64,000 nucleotides of DNA, taken from NCBI GenBank assembly GCA_030015575.1, contig JASDDO010000001.1, positions 519,617,772-519,681,771 of the forward strand. Reading direction: 5' to 3'. Under the pieces are notes generated by a model. The model searched no databases and had not been told where the DNA came from. It worked only from the letters and a program-made list of their open reading frames with translations. The number at the start of each line of letters is the position of its first letter. Positions within the stretch are counted from its first letter, which is position 1. This document shows, piece after piece, positions 31,736 through 44,039 of this stretch. Both the position numbers and the translations under genes were made by a program. The DNA comes from Agapanthus africanus. Its lineage: Eukaryota; Streptophyta; Magnoliopsida; Asparagales; Amaryllidaceae.

Positions 31736-33475
31736 AATCCGGCCAACATTTCTACACCACAAGTGGCCGGTACTGACAACTCACTTGCACAAACTTTGGA
31801 TATGTTCATGAAACAATCCATGCAATTTTCGGCTGAGATGAAGTCTTCTATTGATACCCTAACGAAAAACTCCTCCTCCCATGGTAAGAGTATCAAATCA
31901 ATAGAAAACCAAATTGCACAGTTAAACGCCGCAATGAGTGCAAGAGAGAAAGGGAAACTCCCATCTCAACCCATACCTAATCCTGGCCACTCACAAAGTT
32001 ATAATGTGAGTGCTGTTACCACGTTGAGATCGGGAAAAGTGCTGAATAACCGAGTGGGTGAGCAATGTGATGATAGTGACACCAATGATACCCCAGTTTC
32101 TTCTTCTTCCCCTAATTCGTCTAGTCTCCCACCTTCACCCGAGCCTATTCTCCGTTTTCCCCAAGGCTCGAACCCTTCGCCCATTTCGCCAAATCTATCT
32201 AAGTCGATTCCCACTCCAGTTTTGGGATCGAATCCGTCCCTACAATCATCTCCAATGTTGGACCAAACCCTTATTGATAAAGCACCTTATCCAAACAGGT
32301 TAAGGGGCAACAGACCAAGTCCACAAATGGAGAAGATTGTGGAAATTTTTAAGCAAGTTAACATAAACATTCCTCTCCTAGATGCTATTCAACAAGTTCC
32401 GTCATATACGAAAATCCTAAAGGACTTGTGCACTAGGAAGAGAAAAGTTCAAGTACCCAAAAAAGTTTTCCTTGCGAGTAATGTGAGCACTGCTTTTACA
32501 CAGCAACTACCCAAGAAACGAAAGGACCCCGGAAGTCCTACAATTTCAATTTCTATTAGGGGTAAAAATATCAATCGTGCTCTACTCGATTTAGGTGCTA
32601 GTGTTAACTTGCTTCCATATTCTGTTTATGAGCAATTAGGGATCGGAGAGTTAAAGCCTGCACATTGCACTCTTCAGATGGCCGATCAATCTATCACCCA
32701 ACCTAGGGGTGAGCTAGAGGATGTGTTAATCAAAGTCGGGGAATTCATATTCCCTGTGGACTTTATCGTTATAGATACACAACCTGTAGCGAACCCACGC
32801 AATCAAATCCCGGTGATACTCGGTCGACCCTTTTTGGCCACTTCCAACGCAGTAATCAATTGTAGAAATGGCTCTATGACCCTATCCTTTGGAAAGAAGT
32901 CAATTGAGCTTAATATTTACAAGTTGGGAAGTGAACCCTCCGAACCCTATGCTCATGTGTGTTCTGTCGAATTAATGGATGTCGACAGCAGCGAATTTGA
33001 TCAACCTCATAATTCTGACTCTTTTCATATGTCGTTGTTTGACACGGACTCTTCCACCGAGTTGTCTGGGTCAACATCTAACACTGATGAGGAACTTTTT
33101 ATAGAGTCGGACGATCACCCCATTTTTTCTGATGACATTATTCTTCGGGGCATCGACGAAAGCTTTGAGGAAATTTTCGCTGATGAACTCGCATTTTTAC
33201 AAGACACGGGTGTTGAGATGAATTAACTCCAAGATGAAGAAATTGGAACTCCACCCCTTCTTTTGGACAATCATGATAATGCGAGTAATCCATCATCACT
33301 ATCACTGTGTCATCTCTCCAAATTGAGACGCAATTCTTTTCCATTACACCTCTTATCACCTCCCCACTTCTTCTTGTCAAAAGGTGACATGTTCTTCCAC
33401 CAACCTTGGTGCTTCATCGATAAAATTTTTGAATGGTTGGTGTTGACCTTCGGTCTTTGCAAAGCTTGGCATTGA
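31736..33475 (+). pseudogene. Protease polyprotein part of element E, no RT
   Basis: In phase with the second part of Gag; first ATG at 31763. It contains MEKIVEIFKQVNINIPLLDA, the protease with LLDLGASVNLLPYSVYEQLG and VILGRPFLATSNAVINC, and an acidic tail. A TAA at 33224-33226 interrupts, then the same frame continues to 33475 and ends FEWLVLTFGLCKAW, matching the C-terminal tail of A. The pre-RT segment present in A is not seen here. Apart from the frameshift in Gag and two in-frame stops the structure is well kept. Confidence 0.8.
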
Positions 33476-34877
33476 CCAATAACTTTACCCCCCAATGATT
33501 TTAATTGCTTAACATTATTTAACTCAAGTTTGGGGGTGGGGGTTTGGTATATTTTGGCTCTTGAAAGAAAATGATTTTTACAAAATTGTGGGCCAAAAAT
33601 AAGTTTGGGGGAGGATTTCACTTATTCTTGCCCCCATTAATAATTTCCTCCCAAGTCTACAGGTTTTTGAGCTTAACGGATGATATCAGTGAGGACACTG
33701 CTGTAAACAGGTTTGGGGGAGGTTTGTGCTTATTTACACATCAATTTGCATCATATTTTGCATAAGCACAATATTTTCAAAATTTTCAAAAAATTTCTTT
33801 TGTAACAAAAGAGTAGAAAGTGAAAAATTACATCCAAAAGATAGGAATAGTTTAAGAAAACCAAGAAAATTAGAAGTTTTCTTAAACGAACTAGTAATAA
33901 GTAGTTATGAGCTGTTGTCCCAAGGGTTAGTAAGATGAAGTAAGTCACTAATCTGAGGATAAAAATAAGTCTGAAAAATAGTTTCTATTCTGGAAGCCAA
34001 ACATTTGAATGTTGATACCCTACTATATGCACTTACACACGTCTTGAAACTCGGGATAGTAGAGGATACCTTGAAATGCTCTTGTCTAAAAGCCAAAGTA
34101 TGAAGGAAATGAAAGAAAAATGAAGAAAATATAAAAATGGTGAAAAGAAAAAAATGAACACTGGTTTTGTATCGCCAAGGCAGCAATAAAAAAATATAGC
34201 GAGGGTGCCTCTTCACCTAGTGCCCTAAGGCCAACTGGTCTGGGAGTCACTGCTAAGCCGTAGGTGGTGCAAGACGAGGAAAATAATATCACCTAATTAG
34301 CAAACGCATGAGTAATCGGTCGGTTAGTACCTCAAGAAGTATTAACGGTCGCATGAAAATGTGTGAGCAAATCTCAATATTCATCAAAATAAAAAGTACT
34401 AAGGTAGATGGACAAGAGTATGATAGCTTGAATTGAATTCTCCGAGTGTAGGGATGTTCTTTACACACACGTGGGGTTATATGATCGATGTTTGGATGAA
34501 AGGTAGGAATGAAGAATAAAGACGATGTTTTATTGAGGGATGATGTGATTTCTAACATTTTTTCATGACTATTAAGATAGGGCTCATGACAACTGAAAAG
34601 CTAGTGTAGTTGGAAACTCTAAATTTTCAAAGTATTTCTTTTATGGTTCTTATCTTTATATGTAAATTTCACCATCTTTCTTTTGTTATTGGATATTGTG
34701 GGTGTAATCCGCTGAAAACCCTCAGGAGACAACACTCCTCCTACTAGGGACACCTAGAGGTTTAACGGCTTGTTGCACGTGCTCAGTGCAATCGTGTCTG
34801 CCTACGAAAGTGTGCTTAGTTTTCTCCTTTCTTTTTCCCCTCTTGAATAAACTAGTTTGCTCGGGACGATCAAAAAT
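33476..34877 (+). other. Non-coding 3' region of element E
   Basis: Contains repeated purine-tract look-alikes (about 33523, 33600 and 33709, all with GTTTGGGGG) and the blocks shared with A 9060-9968. No open frame of note. Confidence 0.75.
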
Positions 34878-34888
34878 AAGTTTGGGGG
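34878..34888 (+). other. Polypurine tract of element E
   Basis: AAGTTTGGGGG, then TATT, then the LTR start at 34893, exactly as in A. Confidence 0.75.
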
Positions 34889-34892
34889 TATT

Positions 34893-36356
34893 TGTTCAGT
34901 TGATAAAACTGCACATTTGTATTACATTTTTCCTACCATTTTCATATTAAAAAAAAAGGACTTTATTATAATATATTATACATATGAGGGTTTATGTGTA
35001 AAAACACTATTTTCCATGTGTTAATATATTTTAATTAGTATTTGGTAGAAAAATGTATGCAAATAAATTCATTGACCTAATCCTAGTAGAACAAGGTCTA
35101 CTAAATCTTATTTGAGTTGTTGTGCAGAATATTTCCAAGTTGTGCAGAATTTTCCAAGACTAGAATCAAGCAAATCAAGTTGTTGAAGAAGACTTGTCTA
35201 ATTAAGAAGCAAAACTTGGAGACCAAGTCTGGAAGCAACCAAGAGAAGATTTCTGAATTCTGAAGGTTCTAAGGATCGCCAAATGTCACAAGGACAGAGC
35301 ACCTAAAATTTGATGAAGCAATCTCCACCTTTGGCCGCGGAACCGCGGCCAAACCCCCATGTTGGCCGCGGATCCGCGGCATTCTAGAAAGATCAATTGC
35401 TAAAATTTTGGGGCATGAATCTCTGATGAATTTTACCAAGTTTTCAACAAAAAGATTATGGCTTTGCACTATAAAAGGGCACCGAGAGCCTCTTGGAAAA
35501 GTTATCAAGCCGAAGAGATCACGAATCTCCAGACGCTCATGTATCCAGGCTGATCATCGACTGTTCGACTACCTCCTTAGGAAAGATCGAGAAGCGACTA
35601 GTTTGTAATCATTTTCTACGGATTAAAGTGTAGTTTGTTCAAGTCGATTAATAAAGGTAGTTATTTTATTTAATTGTTTTTGCATTTTACATTATGTTTT
35701 CCCTCTTTGTCTTTTCATCTTCTTCTTCCAACATGCGCGAGTAATTCTCCGCTTGTTAGGGTTCGTAGGATTAGGGTAGGCTAATGGACGATGAAAATAA
35801 CTAAACCCTTTTTGAGTCCTATAAAGTTTAGGAACTTTATCAAAAGAATCATTAACTTCCTAATCGGGCGCGCTAGCAATTCTTTGCTAGTTCCGACCGC
35901 GATTAGAGATTAGATTAATGATTGTTTTGGCAAAGGCTATATATGAACGGAGTTCCGTGTCGAGATAAGGGTTAAGAGTGGGATTCCTTTTCCCTCCAGA
36001 AACCCTAATCTACACGCATCACCGTCGTTCTAGTTCTAAATCTATTAATGGATAAAAAGGGTAACTTTTAATTAATCGTCCATAACTACTAAATCCTAAC
36101 AAACCCTACAAGCCTTCTTATTATATTTACTACATCTTTAAAATAATCTAGATCTATATTTTACATTCTTGTTTAACGTAGATCTAGAAACCATTCTATA
36201 AAATTCTTTATCCCTCCTCTATTTCTCAACACATCTAAAGTAAAAGTAAAAGATTCCACGTTTCCCAGAGGACGACCCGTACTCATCTCGGTCTAGCTAC
36301 GTGCGACACCGTTATTGATTGCGGTTAACTACAAACACACTTTTTCGTATCAATCA
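34893..36356 (+). repeat. 3' LTR of element E
   Basis: Full copy; GC double dyad at 35330-35380, TATA box at 35469-35478. Followed by the target-site copy GGGGC (36357-36361). Confidence 0.9.
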
Positions 36357-36361
36357 GGGGC

Positions 36362-38830
36362 GTAACCCCGTTAACACCTTTCTTAGATACCTACTTGATC
36401 AGCTAATTGTAAAGTGCAAAACTCTCTCAGGAGTAACACTTACTCGCAGTGGGTATCGAGATCCAACTATCTCATAGAAGGCATGCAATCTCATTAAAGA
36501 TTTTTCAACACTTGAAATTCCCGATAATATTTTTGCCCCTAACAACTTATGATCTTGGCTATGGTCAACAAATTATAAGCGCTAGCCAAGTTCAACCCGA
36601 TTTCCTGATTGAATTAAACCCACCCGTACGACCCTTAGCTATGGCCAACAAAGCCGTACGACTACCCTAATCCAATCGCATCATATGCTTGCAGATAAGT
36701 ATTAATTAGCTACCGCACACTACGTCTTGGCTATGGTCAACAAACATAGCATGAATACTAAATAGCACTTATCTGAAATGACAGAGGGCTACGACAGGTT
36801 TTTAAGAAAACCTTTTGCGTAATGAACTTGATATCGTTGTAGAATCGAGTGATTTGAAAAGGAGTGGTTTAAGCTCCGCTTTTAAAATCGAGTTTTTCAA
36901 AACAAACCGAGTGGATTGTAGAATCTTCTAGCTTTTACTAAAGATGTCACTCCCGGTGAAGGGATCCAGGCTCTTTCCTCATTGAATGAGGTACTAGATA
37001 CTCATAAAGAATACTGCTATGAAAAGTAAGAACTAGAGCTACCTTTTTGAAAATTTGATTCTACAACATCATTAGGTTTCATTCCTTTTCATTAATCTCA
37101 TTAATGAAGTCCCATCATTTATGTTTCCTAAGCATCACAAATAAAGAAACGAAAATACAACGTACGTTTATACCATCCGCATTCATCAAGGGGTCCCGTC
37201 ATGCACCGTTAGATTAGTTAACTAACGGCAGAGCGGGGGTAGGACTAGCGCGGATGCAAAACATAAACAATGTTTATTATATATAATATATATAATATAA
37301 AGCATTCGTCTCACGTAGTTATATGATCTCATCACAGAATATTGCAGCAGAAGTCAATATATAAAATATTGGATATACTAGGAGGTCCATGTTTTAAATT
37401 AAATCAACAAAAAACACGGATTCCACGGTCATAATGAATATCCAAACCCACATCCCTAGACCCCTACGAGAGCGGCAAGCAACCCTGCCAATTTTAGAGT
37501 TAGGAGATCCAGACTCGACTCCTCGAGATGGTCTCCTATTGGACTCTAGAACCCGGTTACTTGTGCTCTCCTCTTGGGTCTATCTTAATGCGGAAAAGTA
37601 AATAATATACATCAATGGTGACATCATTCTCAACTCGGAAGTGTCCCAATAAAAGAATATTACATACAAATATTTACATGAATGAAAATGGAAAAAACTC
37701 TCATCTCACGCAAAAAACCCCGGCTATTCAAACACAACGATCCAATATAACATATCACAGCAACACATAATATCACATGTCATCAACATAAGTAAATATG
37801 TGTATCCCAATTGTCGTTGACGTATAGCAACGAAACCGGCGATACACCACATATTACACTTACAGTCGCAGAAAAGAAAATGAAAACTACAATAATTGGA
37901 ATCCGCAACCACCTTAGACATCATAAACCCGAAATATCACATAATTCGGATTTCATGCCTAACCATATAAATTCCTTAGACATCATAAACTCAGAATATC
38001 ATATATTCCGAATTTCATGCCTAACGTTATAAACCCGGCATTTTAGTCTCAAATTGAAAACACTTTTCAATAATTAGTCGGGCAATTCAACAAGATTCTC
38101 GACAACTGATCGAATGCTCGTCGGAAACATTAGTAGACGGCCGCACCTTCGACGCCGTCGACGAAGTGCACTTATGCGGAACACCTCGGCCGTGAGCACC
38201 CGTACGGATGCTTTTGGCAATGGGGTTCTCCTACAGTCACTTGGTCGGGGTTATAAGGCGTGGCTATCTAGTAGTGTTGCCCGGCAAGTGTTCGCGTACT
38301 ATACAAGATTGCAATAGGGTTTTGATCTGAATCAAAACCCTGTGGCAATCGATCAAAAGAGACTAAATTGCTAGATTCACAAAATACTAACTGGTTTTCA
38401 TAAAATGAGTTATTGTGGATTCCAAATATTGTAACACAAATCACAGATATCTAGACGATGTTAAACATTTTGATTGATTTATCAAACACCCAGAAAACCC
38501 AGAGACCTCAACAACTTGAGTCTCACTAAAAATACCCAGAAAATGCAAAACAAAAAAATGATGCAGCACGAGAATTTAGAACCAACAACTCCAAGAAAGT
38601 GCGGCGGAACCGCGGCCAAACAGGGGTTTGGGCCGCAGTTCCGCGGCGGTTCTATGGAGTCATGGCATCATTTTTCTTGGGGCTCCATTAAAAACCCTGC
38701 ATGATTTTATGAATATTTTTAATCTAAAAAATTCTAACTTCTAATTTTTTTTCCAGAAACTAGGGTTTTCCGTGTTTTCGAAGTTCGATCGAACACATTA
38801 ACGTCGTCTAAACCACTCCTAATGCTCTAG
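36362..38830 (-). other. C2 leader, part next to the primer site (no gag)
   Basis: About 2.5 kb of non-coding DNA, homologous in reverse to the C1 leader: the CCCTTCACCGGGAGTGAC block (about 36950), TTGGCTATGGTCAACAAA repeats (about 36552, 36722 and a variant near 36637), and the GC double dyad at 38601-38647. No gag motif or zinc knuckle is visible in any frame. Confidence 0.7.
38601..38647 (-). repeat. GC-rich double dyad, C2 leader
   Basis: On the plus strand GCGGCGGAACCGCGGCC (38601-38617), a 13-nt gap, then GGCCGCAGTTCCGCGGC (38631-38647). It lies about 200 bp from the primer site, the same distance as in C1. Read in element sense, its middle (CGGCCCAAACCCC, then TTTGGCCGCGG) is closer to the Athila version than to that of C1. 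Confidence 0.85.
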
Positions 38831-38846
38831 CTTGGATCTGATACCA
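38831..38846 (-). other. Primer-binding site of C2
   Basis: On the minus strand TGGTATCAGATCCAAG, 1 nt after the LTR end. It differs from the canonical Met-tRNA site of C1 at one base in the core (GAT for GAG). Confidence 0.85.
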
Positions 38847-38847
38847 C

Positions 38848-41001
38848 TGTTGGAATTTCTTAGCACCACCACTAGGTTTTAGCAAGTATCTAGTATGCAA
38901 TTTTAAAAAAACCTAGAGTGCTAAGCAACACCATCTAAGAATCGAACTAGAGAATTAGGGTTTTATATGCATGTAAACAAACTTTACACTAAGTGAAATT
39001 GGAATACAACCTTTGTAGACCGGTCCTTCAGTTCTAAAGCTCCGTGTAGTAGTTCCTTTGCTCCAAGTAGTGGCTCCCGAACTCTTCTAAGGCTCCACTA
39101 GGCGAAAGGAACGAGCTTACTCAAAGATCTTCGAGACCGAAAACGGTCTACCTTGAGGAATCTCCAACTCAAGCTACATCTTCACTAATTGAGGAATTAG
39201 TGAAGTAAACAATCTATACTAAATAGCTGGTTTGGTATAGATTGATGAAGTGGGTATTTTGCTCACTTTAGAATTATTTTTCTCTTTTTCTTTTTCACCT
39301 CACTCAAAAGCTACAGAAGGAAAATGTGATGAAGAAGAAGATCAAGTGATGAACCATGGTGAGAAAATATCCCATATGATATTTGTAGAGATTTAACCAT
39401 AGCTAAAGATAATGGTTGGGTTAATAAATATCTAGAGTAAAACAAAATTAGTGGACTAAGTCAAGGCTTCTCCATGCTTCCACAAGTATCTTTAGCCATG
39501 CTAATTTCCACCTAATTTTTATTTTTCCCTTAATAATTAATCACCCAAATTATCGTTAGTTTGGTATTGAGTCTCATACACCCAAGTCCAATGTATTATC
39601 TAGCATGGCATAATACTAAATACATTAATATATATCACATATATATCTATATGTGTTTGGAGAAAAGAAATTCTTAAGTGAGCTAATATTAGTTAATATA
39701 TATTAATATATCAAATATATAATTATATATTAAATTATTAAATCAACACTTGATTTAATAATCTGGCTATATCACATACAACCGACTAATATCATGTATA
39801 TATATATATGTATATGTATATATATGTATATATATATATATCAAATATATATACAACAAATTATTGAATCAACGCTTGATTCAATAATCCGGTTATATCA
39901 CATATAACCTATATCGTGAGATTAGAATACTGTATCACATACACGTATTAATCTCGGTCCCGCACATATCACATATGTGCCCTACTTCGTTTTGCTTGAG
40001 CTAGGAAACCTCTGTGTAGGATTCTAAAGACTCGTCAATACGCCAGCAGTAGGTAATGATCATATCAGTCACCCATAAGCCGTCAGCGGTACTAGCTGGA
40101 CATAACAGCTACCCAGGTATTGAGTGATTAGAAGGTCAACAAGCTAGCTTTTCCAAACTTCCGTGAATCCAGTTAGTAACACTACCGTACAGTCCGGTCT
40201 CCTCGTCTGATATGTCACATATCGAGTCTAGAGGTGGTAAACGTCAGACCCTAATAACTTGATAATTCATGCTGATGTGAGGCTCATAATGGGTCGAAAA
40301 ACTACTAATAACACTTACCAGTAAATCTCATCATCATCCCTGGCTAGGGACTTCCTGTTATAGCCAATCGAGCATAGCGCAACATCAACTCCCAATACCG
40401 GGAGAGACGAAACCCCGCATATCGTTCATTGCCTCCATGTGACTCGGGACTGTACCCAAAATCCACCTGTTTGCGCGCTCTCTTGAGCATGGTAGGGAGG
40501 AAATCAAAGCACAGTGGGAATCACACAAGAATCTATGACGATCTCGGGTCTACAGACTAACTTGTACCAGTGTCACCAGAGAACTGCTATCTGACGATAG
40601 ATATAATACCATCTAGGAGTTCTCGGTGAGTCCTGTTCGGTGTACCCATTCTCCAATGAGCACCTGTGTACAATCTTTGATGTCAAACACCAATAGCTGT
40701 GGGATCAACCATCGCCCCATACAGAGCCAAGAAACGTACAGACTAGTCTACTCTGGAATATCGATGCCCTGTCTCGATACTCTCTCGACTAGGAACAATT
40801 AAAGGATGAACTTGTGGACTGCCCTGGCCCCACTAGTATGATCTACATTATAGTTCTGGTAGTCAAGTACACATCCTAAGGGCTTTATCAACATGTGAGA
40901 GAAAGACCGTATCACAATACCAGTCTACATGTTAAGATAAAGAGTAACCGGATAGCACACTATCATGTCGAGCAAGAAATTCCTCTCTATATATGTCCAA
41001 G
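38848..41001 (-). repeat. 5' LTR of C2, interrupted by element D
   Basis: Minus-strand LTR ending ...AATTCCAACA at 38848. Its start lies beyond the D insertion and outside the window. It matches 12692-14204 of the other C2 LTR from 39461 on. A TA/TATG microsatellite lies at about 39797-39850. D interrupts it after TCCAAG, a point that is intact at about 14203 in the other LTR. Confidence 0.85.
40997..41001 (+). repeat. Putative target-site duplication CCAAG of element D (left)
   Basis: Precedes the TGTCATGCC start of D. The partner copy would lie right of the window. The uninterrupted site is visible in the sister C2 LTR. Confidence 0.6.
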
Positions 41002-44000
41002 TGTCATGCCCCGTTTCCCAAAATACGGGATACGAAGGGTGACTAGGCCAGCCATGCTCCTACGGTCAGGGGATAATCCCGCCGTAGTCACACTTAGGCT
41101 TCTAGCATTACATGATAGTCAATAAACAGTACTTGAGTAAAGGAAAATTACAGTTCACAAGTTTATTACATTGCAAATAAAAGAGTTCGAAATACATTTA
41201 TTTTGCATAATAAAATAAACTAACCAACTAAACAAGTGCAGAAAGCAAAAGAGAAGGCGTTGATGAAGCAGTCTAGATCTCCGCGATCTCGAATGGTAGG
41301 TCCTGCTCCTGAACTGGATCCACTTCGTCCTCTGAGCATGCACACTCAGGTCGTCAGGGCGACACATATAGCAATAAAATATATAATGGGCATGTAGTAT
41401 TATTAAACATGAGGAGTACAATGAATTGCAGAACATGAGTAAAATAAACATTGGCTGAATATGAATGGTGCCATGTATGTATCATGTCCATAAACTAGGC
41501 CATATGATTGTCGCTACTTATCGGTCACTAAGTCGATGATATCAATTATAGAAAGGATGTTCGTGTTTAACAAGGGTCTCGTGCATGCCCGAGACTACGG
41601 TCCACTGTGCCTGGGACATAACCCTGTCAGCCGTGCCGCTAGGCCCACGACCTAATGTATATATATGTCACTAATAGCGAATGATCATTCTCTAAATCAC
41701 TGTATCTCGCTAAATTCGAGTTCAATTCCACTTTGATTCCCCCATTCCCCAGGTTATAGATGCACTCAGGTATTAGATAGGTTGTGAACAATTACGTATC
41801 ACTGTCACTTTCAATCACTTTTCCACTTATCAATATCACTGTTGTATTTGCCACAACGCGATCACTAACACTACTATATCGACAATACAATTCAGTCGCT
41901 AGGTTTCAATGTGAATGATCACTAAGCAGCAGGTATAAAGCAAACACAAAAATATGACACTGAACAGGTATTCACTATTTCAATGACGACCCATACCATA
42001 TAACTTGTAAAATTTACAATAAATCACACGTATGGAATCGATCAAAATAATATAAAAGGCGTACGAAGTACACTTGATTATATAAACAATAAAATTTATT
42101 TCTTGTCGATCGGAGTTCAGGTTAGGGAATTATCATTATTTTAAGGCAGCGTTCGATTTCTAGAATTCCAGTTTCAGAACTGGAATCCCAAATTCGCGCG
42201 CATTTTACTAGTGATTATGTTCAGATTCAGGTATTGCCGTAGTTGAATAAAATATAGTTCTATAAGTTAATTTTTCAACGCATCAAACAGATTATCAATA
42301 GAATCTCTATATTATAAGTTATGTTCAGTTTAATGTGACAGTGTAAGGAATATTACTGCAGAAACTGCAGAACACAGCGACACTCTAAAATACAATTTAA
42401 ATATCAAACGACGGTAAAAATGTACGGGACCAGATTCATGAGATAGATAACTAAGTTATATACACGACCATATGGAGGTCCGTGCATTTTCAGTTTTGCG
42501 CAGGTATGTACAGGTGCTTAAATTCAGGTTTCACCCGTAGAATGCCGCCCCGGACTGCAGTCCAGAGCCGTATTACACTTCATTTTTCAGTGTCACAAAA
42601 TTGCAATATTAAATAACTACTTAAATAGGGTTATAGGTTATCTAGTTAGGTTCGATACGAGCCCTGGAACACCATAATTAGATTTATATTTAATTAACTA
42701 TTAATTTTACAACGTGATATGTATGGTGATTTTCAGATTTGACATAACCAATTGGGATGTCATTTTATATTCGATGCCTTAACTATTTGATCTCAATTTC
42801 TTATACATCACTCGTTAACAGCGATCTAAACTTCTAATAATAAAATTGGGGAATTTTTAATAGGGTCTTGGATAGGGTAATCGCATCAAACATTTAGATA
42901 TATATATGTAACACATGAGATGTCGATTTTATCCAACAGATTAAAACGATATTTGACCACTATGAGTTCTATACGATATTAATATGGGATATTAGACCCA
43001 TTTTATGTTCAATACAACACAACTGAATAACTATGATATAGGTATATAATAATCATTTTAACTATTATAATTATAGCATGATATAAGCAAGTATTAAACT
43101 TGCATGGCGACGGTTAACCGGTGGGCTCCTGCGGCGAGAGGCAACAACGGTGACGGCGAAGGCACGCGCAAAGGCACGGCACGACACACGCAGCGACTAT
43201 GGCAGTGAGCTCGGGAAGTTCGTATGGCGGCGATGTTCCTTGATAAAATATCAGGAAATTCCCCAATGGGGTATCACATGCTCACACGTGACCAAGGGTC
43301 ATGTGCTGACACGTGATGGTTTCCTGGGACTCTGTTATTACAGAATTAAATTCTAATCAAGCAGGCAATTAGTGGAGTCACGTGCCACCACGTGATGGGC
43401 CTTTAAAACCCACCAAAAGGGATTAAAAGATGTAATAAGACACTAAGGAAAAACCCCAATGGGGTATCACGTGCTCACACGTGACCAAGGGTCACATGCT
43501 GACACGTGATAATTCCTTAGCTCTGATTAAAAGGCAGAATTAAATTCTGAATAAAATATTTAATCAAGAGGGTCACGTGCCAACACGTGACTAGTTCCTA
43601 AACTCTTTAATTGATAGAATTAAATTCTATTTCAATAATCAAACATTGGGATCACGTGCCAACACGTGATGGGCTTTTAATCCTTCTGAACTAATAGAAT
43701 TAAATTTTAATTAAGTAGGAATCCAGAACTTTAACTGGAAAAAGATCTCTCTAAATCTTTCCAAACAAGAAGATGGTGCTCTGTAAAGTGGAGCACCGTT
43801 GGATTAAAAATCCAATGGTGATTAAAAATCACCAATTTATGGAAAGATTTTATACAAGAAAAGATTTCCCTAGAATTCACCAAGAATAACAGACAGAATG
43901 TCTTTTGGATTAAAAATCCAATGGTGAATAAAATTCACTGAGTGATCTAAAAGATCATGTTGGTTACAAAAACAACCAAAAATCTTTCAATGAAAGATTC

Positions 44001-44027
44001 ACTAAACAAATTGATTCTTTTCTTTCT

Positions 44028-44039
44028 CCTATAAATAGG
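44028..44039 (+). promoter_or_regulatory. TATA box of the D LTR
   Basis: CCTATAAATAGG, itself a perfect inverted repeat (extended TCCTAT/ATAGGA). It is the best TATA in the LTR and is followed by a purine-rich leader-like stretch. Confidence 0.6.

Larger units (their letters stand above)
28245..36356 (+). mobile_element. Element E: non-autonomous Athila-like LTR retrotransposon
   Basis: Flanked by GGGGC (28240-28244 and 36357-36361). LTRs of 1462 and 1464 bp differ at nearly 30 positions by eye, so E is older than C1 and A. It has an Athila primer site, leader, Gag, protease with short tail, a 1.4 kb non-coding 3' region and a purine tract. RT, RNase H and integrase are absent, as in element A. 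It is inserted in the C2 leader. Confidence 0.9.
12692..41001 (-). mobile_element. Element C2: Angela-like Ty1/copia retrotransposon, interrupted
   Basis: On the minus strand: 5' LTR (38848-41001, itself cut by D), primer site, ~2.7 kb non-coding leader interrupted by E, protease, integrase, RT (interrupted by C1), RNase H, polypurine tract, 3' LTR (12692-14265, lacking its terminal ~613 bp). LTR start TGTTAGTTATATGTATGCCC followed by a GAGGC block, and the AATGGGAGAT tract, resemble Angela/BARE elements. No gag is recognisable between primer site and protease. The coding frames are broken. Confidence 0.85.

Noticed and set aside
39797-39850. TA/TATG-rich stretch as an origin or matrix-attachment region
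   Set aside because: Simple microsatellite expansion relative to the sister LTR; nothing else supports a function.
41002-43250. Host gene in the 41-43 kb stretch
   Set aside because: No frame above ~100 codons, no splice-consistent coding, and it lies inside the D LTR between its TG start and the TATA box.
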